64,000 nt of DNA from Alkalihalobacillus sp. AL-G (GCF_030643805.1 NZ_CP094656.1:2542001-2606000); one strand, 5' to 3'. Positions 17,329-28,340 are shown, counted from the stretch's first letter. Notes: generated from the sequence alone by a model not told the origin. Translations and numbers: made by a program.

Positions 17329-18657
17329 TTAGTATACAGATGTGTTTTCTTTGGATGTATTTTCAAGGATTTCCTTTACATGAGTCAGGAATCGTCCGCA
17401 AACTAATCCATCGAGTACACGGTGATCAAGTGACATACAAAGGTTAACCATGTCACGTACTGCAATCATGCCATTGTTCATCACAACAGGTCGCTTCACA
17501 ATCGATTCGACTGAAAGTATCGCTGCTTGAGGATAGTTGATGATCGGCGTGGATTGGATGGAACCGAATGAACCGGTATTGTTCACCGTGAATGTTCCGC
17601 CCTTCATATCTTCCCCAGAAAGCTTTCCGTTTCTTACTTTCCCAGCAAGATCCTTCACTTCTCTTGCGATGCCTTTAAGGCTTTTTTCATCCGCATGCTT
17701 GATAACAGGAACAAAAAGCGAGTCCTCTGTCGCTACTGCAATGGAGATGTTAATGTCCTTCTTCTGGACAATTTTGTCTCCTGCCCACATCGAGTTGACC
17801 ATCGGATATTCTTTAAGGGCTTCTACAGTCGCTTTAATGAAGAATGGAAGGAAGGTCATGCTGTATCCTTCTTTTTGCTTGAATTCATTTTTAATACTGT
17901 TCCTATACTCAACTAGGTTGGTTACATCCACTTCCATCATCATCCATGCGTGCGGCGCTTCATGCTTGCTGCGGACCATGTTATCTGCAATCGCTTTACG
18001 AACACCACTGACAGGAATTTCAACATCACCAGGTTCAACTGGGATATTGGCAGGTTGGGATGTCGGCTTAGACGCTGCTGCAGCTGCTGGTGTTTCCTTC
18101 GGTGCCTCAACGGCTTGTTCAGCTGAAGGAGTCTCCTTCTGCTCTCCTGCCTTTGGAATGTCACCGGAATCGATTAGCTTTTGAAGGTCCTTACGAGTAA
18201 TTCGACCTTCTCGGCCGGATCCTTCGACTTGTTCAAGATCGATGTCATTCTCTTGAGCTAAACGTAAGACAGCTGGTGAATAACGAGCTTTTCCGTTCTT
18301 AGGCTGTTTTGGTGCTTGTTTTTTAGTTGCGGCTGCTGACTTTTCATCCGCAGCTGGTTCTTCTTTGACATGATCCTCTTTTACAGGTTCTTCTTTTTCA
18401 TCGGCTGTTTCTCCGCCTTCTGTAACGATATAGCAAACGAGCTCGCCGACTTCGATTGTATCCCCTTCATCAGCGACTAGCTCTTTAATCGTCCCGGTAA
18501 AGGATGATGGTACCTCAGCGTTCACTTTGTCGGTCATCACTTCTGCAATTGGATCGTATTTTTTTACTTCATCTCCAACTTGAACGAGCCATTTACTGAT
18601 CGTCCCTTCAGTCACACTCTCTCCAAGCTGAGGCATCGTTATTTTTTCAGTTGCCAT
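17329..18657 (-). CDS. bkdB: Branched-chain keto acid dehydrogenase E2 (dihydrolipoyl acyltransferase)
   Basis: A 442-residue E2 core of the branched-chain 2-oxo acid dehydrogenase, transferring the acyl group from lipoamide to CoA. An N-terminal lipoyl domain (MTDKVNAEVPS, lipoylated Lys) is followed by an Ala/Pro/Glu-rich linker. Next come a peripheral-subunit-binding domain (YSPAVLRLAQENDIDLEQV, residues about 125-165) and a catalytic domain ending in SLDHRVLDG with the active His. It is the last gene of the operon. Products feed branched fatty acid synthesis or catabolism. Confidence 0.94.
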   Translation of the reverse strand: MATEKITMPQLGESVTEGTISKWLVQVGDEVKKYDPIAEVMTDKVNAEVPSSFTGTIKELVADEGDTIEVGELVCYIVTEGGETADEKEEPVKEDHVKEEPAADEKSAAATKKQAPKQPKNGKARYSPAVLRLAQENDIDLEQVEGSGREGRITRKDLQKLIDSGDIPKAGEQKETPSAEQAVEAPKETPAAAAASKPTSQPANIPVEPGDVEIPVSGVRKAIADNMVRSKHEAPHAWMMMEVDVTNLVEYRNSIKNEFKQKEGYSMTFLPFFIKATVEALKEYPMVNSMWAGDKIVQKKDINISIAVATEDSLFVPVIKHADEKSLKGIAREVKDLAGKVRNGKLSGEDMKGGTFTVNNTGSFGSIQSTPIINYPQAAILSVESIVKRPVVMNNGMIAVRDMVNLCMSLDHRVLDGLVCGRFLTHVKEILENTSKENTSVY

Positions 18658-18677
18658 TGATATTCCCTCCTTGCAGA

Positions 18678-19661
18678 TTAAAATTCTGCTAAATCACGCA
18701 TTGCTTTTTCAACTTTATCCGGATTGATCATGAAGAATTTTTCCATTGTTGGTGCATACGGCATAGCCGGTACGTCTGGTCCAGCTAGACGTTGGATTGG
18801 CGCATCTAAGTCAAATAGACAATGCTCGCCGATGATTGCAGATACATCACTCATGATGCTTCCTTCTTTGTTATCTTCAGTGACAAGTAATACTTTGCCT
18901 GTTTTTGATGCTGCTTCAATAATCGCTTCTTTATCAAGTGGATACACTGTACGAAGGTCAAGTACATGTGCGGAAACTCCATCTTTTTCAAGCTTTTCAG
19001 CAGCCTGAAGTGCGAAGTGGACAGATAGTCCGTAAGCAATTACCGTAATGTCATCGCCTTCACGTTTTACATCTGCTTTACCAATTGGCAATGTGTAATC
19101 ATCTTCAGGCACTTCACCTTTAATTAATCGATATGCCCGCTTATGTTCAAAAAACAGAACTGGGTCGTCGTCACGAATGGCGGCTTTCAACAGTCCTTTA
19201 ACGTCATAAGGTGTTGATGGCATAACGATTTTAAGTCCTGGTATGCCTGCAAAAAGGGCTTCCACAGATTGAGAATGGTAAAGCGCTCCATGTACTCCAC
19301 CGCCGTAAGGTGCACGGATCGTGAGAGGGCAATGCCAATCGTTATTTGAACGGTAACGGATTTTTGCTGCTTCAGAAACGATCTGATTGACTGCTGGCAT
19401 GATAAAATCAGCAAACTGCATTTCCGCAACTGGTCTCATACCGTACATAGCAGCCCCGATACCAACCCCCGCGATCGCTGATTCAGCAAGAGGCGTATCA
19501 ATGACACGTTCCTCGCCAAATTGTGCATAGAGTCCGTCTGTTGCACGGAATACACCACCGCGTACTCCAACATCCTCACCGAGTACAAATACTTTATTGT
19601 CACGTTCCATTTCTTCACGTAAAGCCTGTGTAACAGCTTCTATATATGAGATTACTGGCAT
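18678..19661 (-). CDS. bkdAB: Branched-chain keto acid dehydrogenase E1 beta
   Basis: A 327-residue beta chain of the thiamine-diphosphate E1 decarboxylase. It has the transketolase pyrimidine-binding fold (VFVLGEDVGVRGGVFRATDG, DTPLAESAIAGVGIG) and a C-terminal transketolase domain (VLLVTEDNKEGS). It pairs with the alpha chain encoded 12 bp upstream. Confidence 0.94.
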   Translation of the reverse strand: MPVISYIEAVTQALREEMERDNKVFVLGEDVGVRGGVFRATDGLYAQFGEERVIDTPLAESAIAGVGIGAAMYGMRPVAEMQFADFIMPAVNQIVSEAAKIRYRSNNDWHCPLTIRAPYGGGVHGALYHSQSVEALFAGIPGLKIVMPSTPYDVKGLLKAAIRDDDPVLFFEHKRAYRLIKGEVPEDDYTLPIGKADVKREGDDITVIAYGLSVHFALQAAEKLEKDGVSAHVLDLRTVYPLDKEAIIEAASKTGKVLLVTEDNKEGSIMSDVSAIIGEHCLFDLDAPIQRLAGPDVPAMPYAPTMEKFFMINPDKVEKAMRDLAEF

Positions 19662-19673
19662 TTTTTCGTCCCC

Positions 19674-20666
19674 CTATTCCGCATACACATATTTGAGTGC
19701 ACTTTCAGCATCTGCATATGGTGCCTCTTCAGCGTAATCCGTTGCTTCATCGACTTCTTTTTCGATACGTGCGTTAAGCTCTTGTTCTTTTTCTTCAGTC
19801 AGGATGCCCAATTCTTGCAAGTATTTTTTAAATGTGTGGATCGAATCCTTCTCTTTCGCCTCTTCCACCTCTTCACGCTCACGGTATGCACGATCATCGT
19901 CATCACTAGAGTGTGGTGTAAGACGGTAAGAAACCGTTTCAATCAATGAAGGACCTTCGCCACGACGCCCACGGTCAGCAGCTTCCTTTACTGCCTCATA
20001 CACGGCTAAAGGATCATTGCCATCTACCGTAACACCCGGCATACCATAGCCGATTGCTCGGTCCGAAACTTTTTCACAAGAAAGCTGTTTCGAAACTGGG
20101 ACTGAAATTGCATATTTGTTGTTTTCACACATGAAGATAACCGGTAGCTTATGTACCCCAGCGAAGTTGGCAGATTCGTGAAAATCTCCCTGGTTAGAGG
20201 AACCTTCTCCGAATGTTGTGAATGTAACCAAGTCTTTTTCTTCCATTTTACCTGCAAGTGCGATACCAACTGCATGTCCTACTTGAGTTGTAACTGGAGA
20301 TGAACCCGTTACGATATTGTTTTTCTTTTGTCCGAAGTGTCCCGGCATTTGCCGACCACCGGAATTCGGATCTTCAGCTTTGGCAAAACCAGATAGCATA
20401 AGATCACGGGCTGTCATTCCAAACCAAAGCACAACACCCATATCGCGGTAGTATGGCAGGACAAAATCCTTTTCTTTATCCAGTGCCATTGCTGCTCCAA
20501 CCTGCGCAGCCTCTTGGCCTTGGCAAGAGATTACAAACGGAATCTTTCCTGCACGGTTCAACAGCCACATTCTTTCGTCGATTTTACGAGCCATTAACAT
20601 CGTTTCATACATCTTCAAAACTTGTTCATCGTTCAAACCTAATTTTTCATGACGATTTTCGGCCAT
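19674..20666 (-). CDS. bkdAA: Branched-chain keto acid dehydrogenase E1 alpha
   Basis: A 330-residue alpha chain that binds thiamine diphosphate through the GEGSSNQGDFHESAN...N motif and decarboxylates keto acids of Leu, Ile and Val. The flexible phosphorylation-loop region (TPHSSDDDDRAYR) is also recognisable. The ATG at 20666 is preferred over GTG at 20669 because of spacing from GGAGGG. Confidence 0.94.
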   Translation of the reverse strand: MAENRHEKLGLNDEQVLKMYETMLMARKIDERMWLLNRAGKIPFVISCQGQEAAQVGAAMALDKEKDFVLPYYRDMGVVLWFGMTARDLMLSGFAKAEDPNSGGRQMPGHFGQKKNNIVTGSSPVTTQVGHAVGIALAGKMEEKDLVTFTTFGEGSSNQGDFHESANFAGVHKLPVIFMCENNKYAISVPVSKQLSCEKVSDRAIGYGMPGVTVDGNDPLAVYEAVKEAADRGRRGEGPSLIETVSYRLTPHSSDDDDRAYREREEVEEAKEKDSIHTFKKYLQELGILTEEKEQELNARIEKEVDEATDYAEEAPYADAESALKYVYAE

Positions 20667-20700
20667 CACATTACCCTCCTTTTAAATACGTGAAAATTTT

Positions 20701-22122
20701 TTAGTTGTGAATCGCTTTCCCATCAACTGCTAAAGCTGCTTCTCCCATAACTTCAGATAGAGATGGATGTGGGTGTATTGTATGGGCAACTTCCCATGGG
20801 GTTGCATCCAATACTTTTGCCAAGCCTGCTTCAGAAATCATGTCGGTTACATGAGGTCCAATCATATGGACGCCTAAGATATCATCCGTTTCTTTGTCTG
20901 CAATGATTTTTACAAATCCATCTGATTGACCATAAACAAGCGCTTTACCGATTCCTTTAAATGCAAACTTGCCGACTTTGACCTCAAAGCCTTGTTCCTT
21001 AGCTTCGTCTTCCGTAATACCGACACTAGCCATTTCAGGGTTTGAATAAATACATTTTGAGATCATCGTGTAATCAATCGGATGTGGATTCAGATCTGCC
21101 ATGTGCTCAACCGCAGTGATTCCTTCATGAGAAGCGACATGCGCCAATTGAAGCCCTCCGATTACATCACCAATTGCGTATATGTGCGAGTCCTTCGTTT
21201 GATAAAATTCATTTGTCTTGATTGCACCTTTTTCTACTTCAATCTCAGTGTTTTGAAGACCGATATCCTCTACATTAGGTTGACGACCGACTGATACGAG
21301 TAGTTTGTGTGCAGAAAAAGCCTTTTCTTCCCCTTTATGTTCAGCCTTGATAGTTACACCTTCACCTTTTTCGATTGTGTCAGGAAGTACTTTTGCGCTT
21401 GTAACGATTTTAACGCCTTTTTTCTTAAGAATGCGCGTCGCTTCTTTTGAAACTTCCTTATCTTCCGTCGGTACAATTCGATCAGCATATTCCAATACGG
21501 TAACTTCCACACCGAAGTCGATGAACAATGAAGCCCATTCAATTCCGATAACTCCACCACCAACGATAATGACGGACGAAGGAAGCTCTGGAAGGTTTAA
21601 TGCTTCATCTGATGTAATGACTTGTTCTCCGTCAATTTCGAGACCTGGTAATGTTCTTGGCCGTGAACCAGTCGAAACCATCAAGTTTTTCGGGACTAAT
21701 ATGACGTTTTCATCACCATTATTAAATTCGACTGATACTGCACCAGGCATAGGCGAGAAAATAGATGGTCCTAATATACGGCCATGCCCCTCATAAACAT
21801 CGACTTTACCTTTCTTCATCAAGTGCTGGACACCTTTATGAAGCTGGTCGACAATCGATTGTTTTCGTTCTTGGACACGTTCAAAATTCAAGGCAACATC
21901 TTTGGCGATTACTCCAAATTCTTCACCCTTTTTCGCTGTTGCAAATACTTCTGCACTTCTAAGCAATGCTTTACTCGGAATACATCCTTTGTGCAGGCAT
22001 GTTCCACCTAGCTTACCTTTTTCTACGATAGCAACAGTTAATCCTAGCTGCGATGCTCGAATCGCTGCCACATAGCCGCCAGTTCCTCCACCGAGGATGA
22101 CGAGGTCGTAATTTTCAGCCAT
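20701..22122 (-). CDS. lpdV: Dihydrolipoyl dehydrogenase E3 of the Bkd complex
   Basis: A 473-residue FAD enzyme reoxidising dihydrolipoamide with NAD+. Motifs: FAD-binding GGGTGGYVAA, redox disulfide GGTCLHKGCIPSKALL, NAD-binding VGGGVIGIEWASLF, a second FAD motif YAIGDVIGG, and the C-terminal catalytic HPHPSLSE. Its place in the operon assigns it to Bkd rather than to pyruvate dehydrogenase. Confidence 0.93.
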   Translation of the reverse strand: MAENYDLVILGGGTGGYVAAIRASQLGLTVAIVEKGKLGGTCLHKGCIPSKALLRSAEVFATAKKGEEFGVIAKDVALNFERVQERKQSIVDQLHKGVQHLMKKGKVDVYEGHGRILGPSIFSPMPGAVSVEFNNGDENVILVPKNLMVSTGSRPRTLPGLEIDGEQVITSDEALNLPELPSSVIIVGGGVIGIEWASLFIDFGVEVTVLEYADRIVPTEDKEVSKEATRILKKKGVKIVTSAKVLPDTIEKGEGVTIKAEHKGEEKAFSAHKLLVSVGRQPNVEDIGLQNTEIEVEKGAIKTNEFYQTKDSHIYAIGDVIGGLQLAHVASHEGITAVEHMADLNPHPIDYTMISKCIYSNPEMASVGITEDEAKEQGFEVKVGKFAFKGIGKALVYGQSDGFVKIIADKETDDILGVHMIGPHVTDMISEAGLAKVLDATPWEVAHTIHPHPSLSEVMGEAALAVDGKAIHN

Positions 22123-22160
22123 GATTCTATCCCCTTTCCATTATGTCTATTCCGGCACCT

Positions 22161-22207
22161 AGCTACGCTCAGGTAGCTTCGATTCTCCCTAAACACGAAA
22201 AGCGTGT
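22161..22207. other. Two short hairpins between buk and lpdV
   Basis: AGCTAC-GCTCAG-GTAGCT (22161-22178) and ACACG-AAAAG-CGTGT (22193-22207) lie in tandem in the roughly 100-bp gap inside the operon. They lack T-runs, so they are more likely mRNA processing or stability elements than terminators. Confidence 0.4.
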
Positions 22208-22230
22208 CAGATTGCAGAAACGTTGTTTCA

Positions 22231-23334
22231 TTAAATAGATTGTGCGATTGGTTTGTTCGGGTATACTTTTGATTGCTCTTCACCTCGAAGAACACGTAAC
22301 CCACCTTCTGCAAGTGCTTGAAGCTCGTTCTCCCCTGGTTGAACAATAACATCACTGATCCATGCCACACGGTCTGTTATTTCATTTACAAATTCTTTTC
22401 CGTATGCTAATCCCCCGGTTAACACAATCGCATCAACTTGCCCTTTTAAGACAGAGCTTGCTGCCCCAATTTCTTTCGCAACCTGATAAGCCATTGCATC
22501 ATAGACCATTTTTGCCTCTTGATCTCCATGTTCGATCCGCTTTTCAACCTCTACTGCATCATTTGTTCCGAGATATCCAACGAAACCTGCTTGTCCAACT
22601 AGCTTTTTCATAATTTCTTCGGCATAATACTCACCGGAAAAACACATAGAAACAAGATCACCAACAGGTACGGTTCCAGCTCTTTCGGGTGAAAACGGTC
22701 CTTCTCCATGAAGACCATTGTTCACATCGATAACTTTTCCTTCCTGATGTACGCCAACTGTAATCCCGCCGCCCATATGCGTAACGATCAAACGTAGATC
22801 CTCATAAGATCGTCCGAGCTGTTTTGCAACTCTACGTGCAACAGCCTTTTGATTCAATGCGTGAAATATACTTTTTCGTTCGATTTCCGGCACACCGGAC
22901 ACTCTTGCGATAGGTGCCAATTCATCCACCACGACTGGATCGACAATAAAGGATGGGATATTCAGTCCCTGAGCAATTTCATATGCGATGATCCCGCCTA
23001 GATTTGATGCATGCTCTCCTGAGAAACCTTTTCGAAGGTCCTCAAGCATGAGGTCATTCACATCATAAGTGCCACCTTCGATTGGCCGAAGCAATCCACC
23101 TCTACCTACCACAGCACTTAACTTTGAAACATTGATCCCTTCGTGGTCTAATGTCTCCAAAATCACATTTTTACGAAATTCATATTGGTCAATGATATGC
23201 TCAAAAGAATTGATTTTTTCAGATTCGTGTCTGATAGTTTTTTCAAACACTGAGCGTTCATCGTCAAAGATACCGATTTTCGTAGATGTTGAACCCGGGT
23301 TTATTACGAGTACGCGATATTCTCTTTGTTGCAA
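22231..23334 (-). CDS. buk: Butyrate / branched-chain fatty acid kinase
   Basis: A 367-residue acetokinase-family enzyme making acyl phosphate or, in reverse, ATP from (iso)butyryl-phosphate. The phosphate-binding start [11 protein letters not shown], the [13 protein letters not shown] segment and VLTGGLAYG are diagnostic. I choose the TTG at 23334 (MQQREYRV): GGAGGG lies eight bases upstream, whereas the first in-frame ATG is itself part of that ribosome site. It acts with Ptb. Confidence 0.9.
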   Translation of the reverse strand: MQQREYRVLVINPGSTSTKIGIFDDERSVFEKTIRHESEKINSFEHIIDQYEFRKNVILETLDHEGINVSKLSAVVGRGGLLRPIEGGTYDVNDLMLEDLRKGFSGEHASNLGGIIAYEIAQGLNIPSFIVDPVVVDELAPIARVSGVPEIERKSIFHALNQKAVARRVAKQLGRSYEDLRLIVTHMGGGITVGVHQEGKVIDVNNGLHGEGPFSPERAGTVPVGDLVSMCFSGEYYAEEIMKKLVGQAGFVGYLGTNDAVEVEKRIEHGDQEAKMVYDAMAYQVAKEIGAASSVLKGQVDAIVLTGGLAYGKEFVNEITDRVAWISDVIVQPGENELQALAEGGLRVLRGEEQSKVYPNKPIAQSI

Positions 23335-23472
23335 AACGGAGCCCTCCATTAATAATGATCCATAGGTAGAGACTCAGTATCGGCTCAGGCTTAGAACTTA
23401 GATCACTTAAAAGTTAAGATTTCCTGAAATTGATTTGTTATGAGTCTCGCCTTTGGACCTACTCTTTATTAT

Positions 23473-24573
23473 TTATCCTCTACGATTTGAAAGGATGTGA
23501 CGATCATTCAATAAAAATTGGCTTCGTGAATTTTTCAGACGCTCAATTCGCTCTTCAGCAAGTCGATCTGCTGCCAAATAAGTTGGTATGTTATCACGTT
23601 GAGATATGTCGAACACGCGACTGATATTATCGTAAATCGTTTCAACCTTCTTCATTGCACGCTCACGATCATAGCCGTAAAGCTCGTCGGCGACGTTTAT
23701 CACACCGCCCGCATTGATCACGTAATCAGGTGCATAAGCAATACCCATCTCATGAATTTGATCACCATGTTTTGTATCTTTTAATTGGTTGTTTGCAGCA
23801 CCAGCAATCACTTTCGCTTTTAATTGTGGAATCGTATCATCGTTGACAGTCGCTCCTAATGCACACGGAGCATAGATATCACAATCGACTGAGTAGATTT
23901 CATCTGGATCAACCGCTTTTGCTCCAAAATCCTCTACTGCACGTTGTACAGCTTCTTTGTTAATATCTGTAACAATCAGTTGTGCACCTTCTCCATGAAG
24001 GTGTTTACAAAGGTTATAGGCTACGTTGCCAACACCTTGCACCGCGATAACTTTACCTTCCAAAGAGTCTGTTCCGAATGCAGCCTTTGCTGCTGCTTTC
24101 ATTCCACGATATACCCCATAAGCTGTTACAGGGGAAGGGTTACCAGAAGATCCGAATGCAGGAGAAACACCTGTTACGAATTCAGTTTCTTGACGAATCA
24201 AGTCCATATCAGCAACAGTCGTTCCGACATCCTCTGCAGTGATATAACGTCCATTTAATCCGTGGATGAAGCGACCGAATGCCCGGAACATCTCTTCATT
24301 TTTGTCAGTTCGCGGGTCTCCGATAATTACTGTCTTTCCGCCACCAAGATTTAGTCCTGCAGCAGCGTTCTTATACGTCATTCCTTTTGCAAGTCGCAGT
24401 GCATCTTCAAATGCTGCATCTTCAGTTTCGTATGTCCACATTCTAGTTCCACCAAGTGCTGGACCGAGAGTTGTATCATGAATACAAATTATTGCCTTCA
24501 ATCCAGATTGTTTATCCTGACAAACCACCATTTGCTCGTAATCGTATGTTTCCATGTACTTGAAAATTTCCAT
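23473..24573 (-). CDS. bcd: Leucine (branched-chain amino acid) dehydrogenase
   Basis: A 366-residue NAD-dependent Glu/Leu/Phe/Val dehydrogenase, deaminating Leu, Ile and Val to keto acids for the Bkd complex. The catalytic Lys motif is [13 protein letters not shown] and the NAD-binding motif [16 protein letters not shown] strong AAGGAGGA ribosome site precedes the ATG. Confidence 0.93.
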   Translation of the reverse strand: MEIFKYMETYDYEQMVVCQDKQSGLKAIICIHDTTLGPALGGTRMWTYETEDAAFEDALRLAKGMTYKNAAAGLNLGGGKTVIIGDPRTDKNEEMFRAFGRFIHGLNGRYITAEDVGTTVADMDLIRQETEFVTGVSPAFGSSGNPSPVTAYGVYRGMKAAAKAAFGTDSLEGKVIAVQGVGNVAYNLCKHLHGEGAQLIVTDINKEAVQRAVEDFGAKAVDPDEIYSVDCDIYAPCALGATVNDDTIPQLKAKVIAGAANNQLKDTKHGDQIHEMGIAYAPDYVINAGGVINVADELYGYDRERAMKKVETIYDNISRVFDISQRDNIPTYLAADRLAEERIERLKNSRSQFLLNDRHILSNRRG

Positions 24574-24638
24574 TTTATTCTTCCTCCTTAAAAATAATAA
24601 AAAATCAAAACAACACTCAGACCCTTTCGAACAACCAT

Positions 24639-25532
24639 CTAAACTGCACGAACAGCTAATGCGATAGAATAAAGCTTACTTTCTGCAGAATCCGCACGAG
24701 AAGTAAGTACGATTGGCGCCTTTGCTCCAGCAATAACAGCACCGACCTTCGCACGTGCAAAATAGATTAACGACTTATAAAGTGCATTCCCCGTTTCGAT
24801 GTTGGGAACGAGTAGGATATCTGCTTTACCAGCAACTTCCCCACTAATTCCTTTATGTTCAGCAGCTTCCAATGAAACTGCGTTATCAAGGGCAAGAGGT
24901 CCATCGACATAACAGTTTTTGATCTGACCCCGACGGTTCATCTGAGTAAGTGCAGCAGCATCAAGTGTTGCTTCCATTGCTGGATTTACCGTCTCGACTG
25001 CGGTTATTGGTGCGACTTTCGGTTCTTCGACACCAATGCTTGTTGCAATATTCACTGCATTTTGTATAATCTCAGCTTTTTGCTGAAGGTCGGGTGCAAT
25101 GTTCATTGCTGCATCCGTAATAAAAACCAAACGGTCATAACCAGTAATATCAAATGCCGCCACGTGTGAAAGAACCTTTCCTGTTCTTAATCCGTACTCT
25201 TTATTCAATACAGCTTTCAGAATGCGGGCTGTCGGTATCATGCCTTTCATCAATACATCGGCTTGTCCGCTATTAACTGCCTGTACGGCTTTGACCGCAG
25301 ACTCTTCTGGAGTATAGCAAGGCATCACTTTAAGCTTATCTGATGTTTCTAAATTGAATTCCTTAAGCAAGGATAGCGTTTTTTCTTTATCTCCAAACAA
25401 TTGAAAAGAAGCAAGGTCTCGTTCTAAAGCCATCACAATTGCATGTATGACTTCATGATCCTCAGATGCTGCAACTGCAACAACCTTGTCGGGTCTTTGG
25501 ATTGCTTCTTCGATGAGTTTTTCTAATAGCAT
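24639..25532 (-). CDS. ptb: Phosphate butyryltransferase (Ptb/YqiS)
   Basis: A 297-residue phosphotransacetylase-family enzyme converting (iso)butyryl- or isovaleryl-CoA to acyl phosphate, which Buk uses to make ATP. Family blocks: 'VKAVNSG'-like segment [27 protein letters not shown] and GADILLVP-like [16 protein letters not shown]. It is the first gene after the sigma-54 promoter. Confidence 0.9.
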   Translation of the reverse strand: MLLEKLIEEAIQRPDKVVAVAASEDHEVIHAIVMALERDLASFQLFGDKEKTLSLLKEFNLETSDKLKVMPCYTPEESAVKAVQAVNSGQADVLMKGMIPTARILKAVLNKEYGLRTGKVLSHVAAFDITGYDRLVFITDAAMNIAPDLQQKAEIIQNAVNIATSIGVEEPKVAPITAVETVNPAMEATLDAAALTQMNRRGQIKNCYVDGPLALDNAVSLEAAEHKGISGEVAGKADILLVPNIETGNALYKSLIYFARAKVGAVIAGAKAPIVLTSRADSAESKLYSIALAVRAV

Positions 25533-25585
25533 GACCTGGCTTCAACCCTTTCTAATCAAATAAATTATCCACACCCGATAGTTAA

Positions 25586-25602
25586 TGCAAGTTTCGTGCC
25601 AA
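25586..25602 (-). promoter_or_regulatory. Sigma-54 (SigL) -24/-12 promoter of the ptb-bkd operon
   Basis: On the minus strand TTGGCACGAAACTTGCA matches the -24/-12 consensus TGGCAC-N5-TTGC perfectly. It lies about 55 bp upstream of ptb and just downstream of bkdR, the expected activator. Imperfect dyads containing TGCAATTATTTGCA (about 25665-25679) could be BkdR sites. Confidence 0.9.
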
Positions 25603-25684
25603 CTTCCGAACCTTAATACACCACATTTCACACACACATCACCCTGCAATATATTTCGCGCTGTGCAATTATTTGCATGCTTAT

Positions 25685-27733
25685 TTATTCAATACTGTAC
25701 TTATCAAGCTTGTAATATAAATTTCTTAATGAAATACCTAAAAGCTTTGCAGTTTTTGTTTTGTTATTTTCACAGTGGTCCAATGTTGTTTGAAGAACCT
25801 CTTTTTCATAAACCTCCATTTGAGATTGAAGTGAACGGCTTTCTTCTGGAAGTAGAATCGGTTTTTGCGATAAAGACGAATTCGAATTTAGAGAAGGAAT
25901 CGCCTCAACGTTGATCCAGGATTCATGAAAGGATAGATGAATGATCGCACGCCCGAGAATATTTTCAAGCTCACGGACATTACCAGGCCAGTCGTACTCG
26001 TTCAGGTAACGAATTGCAGGCTCTGTAATCCCTTCAATGTTTCTGCCATAGTCTTGATTTAGTTTTTGGATAAGATGGTTACATAATAATGCAAGATCTT
26101 CTTTCCGTTCACGAAGTGGTGGAATAAAAATGGGTAAGCGATTTATCCGATAATATAAATCTTCCCGAAAAGAACCATCAATTATTCTTTTTTCGAGGTT
26201 AACATTTGTTGCTGCGATAACTCTTACATCAATCGGGGTCGATTTCGTTCCTCCAACTCGTATGATTTCGTTTTCTTGAAGGACTCGAAGCAGTTTCGCC
26301 TGGGTATCGCCTGATAGTTCGCCGATTTCATCAAGAAAAATGCTGCCGCCATTTGCTTCCTCAAAAAGTCCCAACTTTCCGCCTTTCCGAGCCCCGGAGA
26401 ACGCACCTTCTTCATAACCGAACAATTCGCTCTCAAGCAGTGATTCTGAAATTGCTGCACAATTGACCCGTACGAATTTCTTATATTTTCGATTACTGCT
26501 ATTATGGATCGCATGGGCAAATAGCTCTTTACCAGTCCCGGATTCCCCACGCAATAAAACTGTGGCCGGAGTAGTTGCACCAAGTTTCGCTTGTTCAACC
26601 GCAAATTCCATCTCTCTAGAATTCCCGATTATGTCGGTAAATGAATATTTGGCTTCCAATGTACGAATGATTTGTCTAGCTCGGTGAAGTTCATCTGTCA
26701 ACGATTTAATTTCTGACACGTCGTGAATAACTCCAACACTACCCTTGATTTTCCCATCTACTATAACAGGAGCCACATTTACAACGACATCTCTGCGGTT
26801 TGGTCCGACTTTCAACCTCACACCTCTTACGGGCTTTCGTGTTCGCAGCACCTTCATGTGCATACTCTCGCCTTCAGAAATATCAGTTGTTGCAGGTTTT
26901 CCGTATATATCCTCAGCCTTTAAACCCGTTAAGCGTGTATAGGCAGGGTTCACCATCAGTCCTTTTCCATCCTCATCAACTACCGTAATGGCCTCTTCTG
27001 AAGAATGAATAATCGCTTCAAGCATTGTTTGGACGCTCTTTAAACTTGTAACCTCTTCAGCCATCTCAACCACTTCTGTGATGTCCTTGAAGACGGCAAA
27101 GGCACCGACAATATTTCCAGCATCATCGATCATAGGGGTTCTTGTCGTTATGATTTTCCTACCGTTATCCAGCATTTGTTCCCGATTGACCTCAGGCACA
27201 CCACTGTCAAGAATTCTCGGAAGCTCACTGTTTGGTATCAGTTCCGAGATTTCCCTTCCAATCACGTCCACATTCTGGAGGTCAGTCATTGATTGGGCGC
27301 TCTTGTTAAAAATCGTAACCTTGCGACTTTGATCGATCGCAATCATTCCATCGTGTGTCGAGCGCAACACGAGATCCTGTTTCCGGGATTGGGTCGATAA
27401 TTGATTAATGAGCTTTTCCTGCTCCTCCATCAAATCGGAAATCAGTTTTGCAACAGTCGCAGGAATGATGACCCATCGGCGATCCCTCACTTCCCTTAAC
27501 GAGGAAAAAATCGATTCGTTACCCGTCGTTTCGATAACAACATCAATCGGTTGATCTATGTACTTTTCCCAACTGCTATCGGTTGCGATTCCTCTTTCCT
27601 TTGCAAGCCTTAACGCAGGAGCAACAGGATTCGAATCAACAACCGCTATTAAATATAATGAGTCGGATTGATCAATAATTTTGACAAGTGCAGCCCCCAC
27701 TCGATCTGCACCGATAATAATCGCATTTTTCAT
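25685..27733 (-). CDS. bkdR: Sigma-54-dependent transcriptional activator BkdR
   Basis: A 682-residue enhancer-binding protein. Residues 1-110 look like a Rossmann-type sensor ([17 protein letters not shown]). Two PAS-like regions follow (about 120-230 and 235-345). The AAA+ domain (about 365-600) has Walker A GESGTGKE and a sigma-54 contact loop GAFSGA instead of the usual GAFTGA. A Fis-type helix-turn-helix ends the protein ([16 protein letters not shown]). It would activate the sigma-54 promoter just downstream in response to branched-chain amino acids or their products. Confidence 0.92.
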   Translation of the reverse strand: MKNAIIIGADRVGAALVKIIDQSDSLYLIAVVDSNPVAPALRLAKERGIATDSSWEKYIDQPIDVVIETTGNESIFSSLREVRDRRWVIIPATVAKLISDLMEEQEKLINQLSTQSRKQDLVLRSTHDGMIAIDQSRKVTIFNKSAQSMTDLQNVDVIGREISELIPNSELPRILDSGVPEVNREQMLDNGRKIITTRTPMIDDAGNIVGAFAVFKDITEVVEMAEEVTSLKSVQTMLEAIIHSSEEAITVVDEDGKGLMVNPAYTRLTGLKAEDIYGKPATTDISEGESMHMKVLRTRKPVRGVRLKVGPNRRDVVVNVAPVIVDGKIKGSVGVIHDVSEIKSLTDELHRARQIIRTLEAKYSFTDIIGNSREMEFAVEQAKLGATTPATVLLRGESGTGKELFAHAIHNSSNRKYKKFVRVNCAAISESLLESELFGYEEGAFSGARKGGKLGLFEEANGGSIFLDEIGELSGDTQAKLLRVLQENEIIRVGGTKSTPIDVRVIAATNVNLEKRIIDGSFREDLYYRINRLPIFIPPLRERKEDLALLCNHLIQKLNQDYGRNIEGITEPAIRYLNEYDWPGNVRELENILGRAIIHLSFHESWINVEAIPSLNSNSSLSQKPILLPEESRSLQSQMEVYEKEVLQTTLDHCENNKTKTAKLLGISLRNLYYKLDKYSIE

Positions 27734-27868
27734 TTTTGCACACCCTAATTTTTACCATGCAATATTTTTCACACTTTCTATTTTACAGTTATCATTATCC
27801 CTTGGCAAACTTATGGACAATCGGATCTAAAAACTATAAAATGAGTAGCGTAGAAAAGGATGGTTTTT

Positions 27869-28105
27869 ATGACACGTATAATTGCACTTCTCATCTTGGT
27901 TCTCCCTGGCATTGGTGGAGTAATCGGTATTAAATTAATGAGGGATGCGCTATTTGGAATAGTTCATCCACTTTTTCCTAACTTTTTGGTTGAAATGATT
28001 GCAGGTATATTCTTATTTATTGCTGGATTTGCATTTATCGGAGGATTCATTTTTTATCGAGACCAGAAACGGAATAAAGTACAGAAGCGGTTTCAAAAGA
28101 AATAA
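27869..28105 (+). CDS. yqzF: Small membrane protein, DUF2627 (YqzF-like)
   Basis: A 78-residue protein with two membrane segments (ALLILVLPGIGGVIGI and MIAGIFLFIAGFAFIGGFIF) and a basic tail. I start at 27869 because AAAAGGA lies eight bases upstream; an ATG three codons earlier is less well placed. In B. subtilis yqzF also sits between bkdR and spo0A. Function unknown. Confidence 0.8.
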   Translation: MTRIIALLILVLPGIGGVIGIKLMRDALFGIVHPLFPNFLVEMIAGIFLFIAGFAFIGGFIFYRDQKRNKVQKRFQKK

Positions 28106-28116
28106 GGAGGAGAAAC

Positions 28117-28326
28117 GTGGAACAATTCAGTGTTGCCTTTTTCGAAGAAAACTTTCTTCAATTTGCCAAACAAAATAGTGATGTCTTTTCCAAACACCAA
28201 GCAATGAACAATTATTATGTATCAATGGTCTCCACAATCATCAACGACAACATCAACAAAAATTCAGAGCTTGTGAAGCGGATTCGTAATCTGGATACCG
28301 CTTATCAAAAAGTGCGAAAACATTAA
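28117..28326 (+). CDS. Small hypothetical protein
   Basis: A 69-residue, Asn-rich soluble protein read from GTG, with AAGGAGG six to seven bases upstream and only 11 bp after yqzF, so probably cotranscribed. No motif recognised. The predicted helices contain FAKQNSDVFSKHQAMNNYY. A strong hairpin follows, supporting a complete unit. Confidence 0.6.
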   Translation: MEQFSVAFFEENFLQFAKQNSDVFSKHQAMNNYYVSMVSTIINDNINKNSELVKRIRNLDTAYQKVRKH

Positions 28327-28340
28327 ATCATTATACACAG

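Noticed and set aside
22044-22370. Minus-strand frame across the buk-lpdV gap
   Set aside because: It overlaps the ends of both real genes out of frame and lacks any recognised domain.
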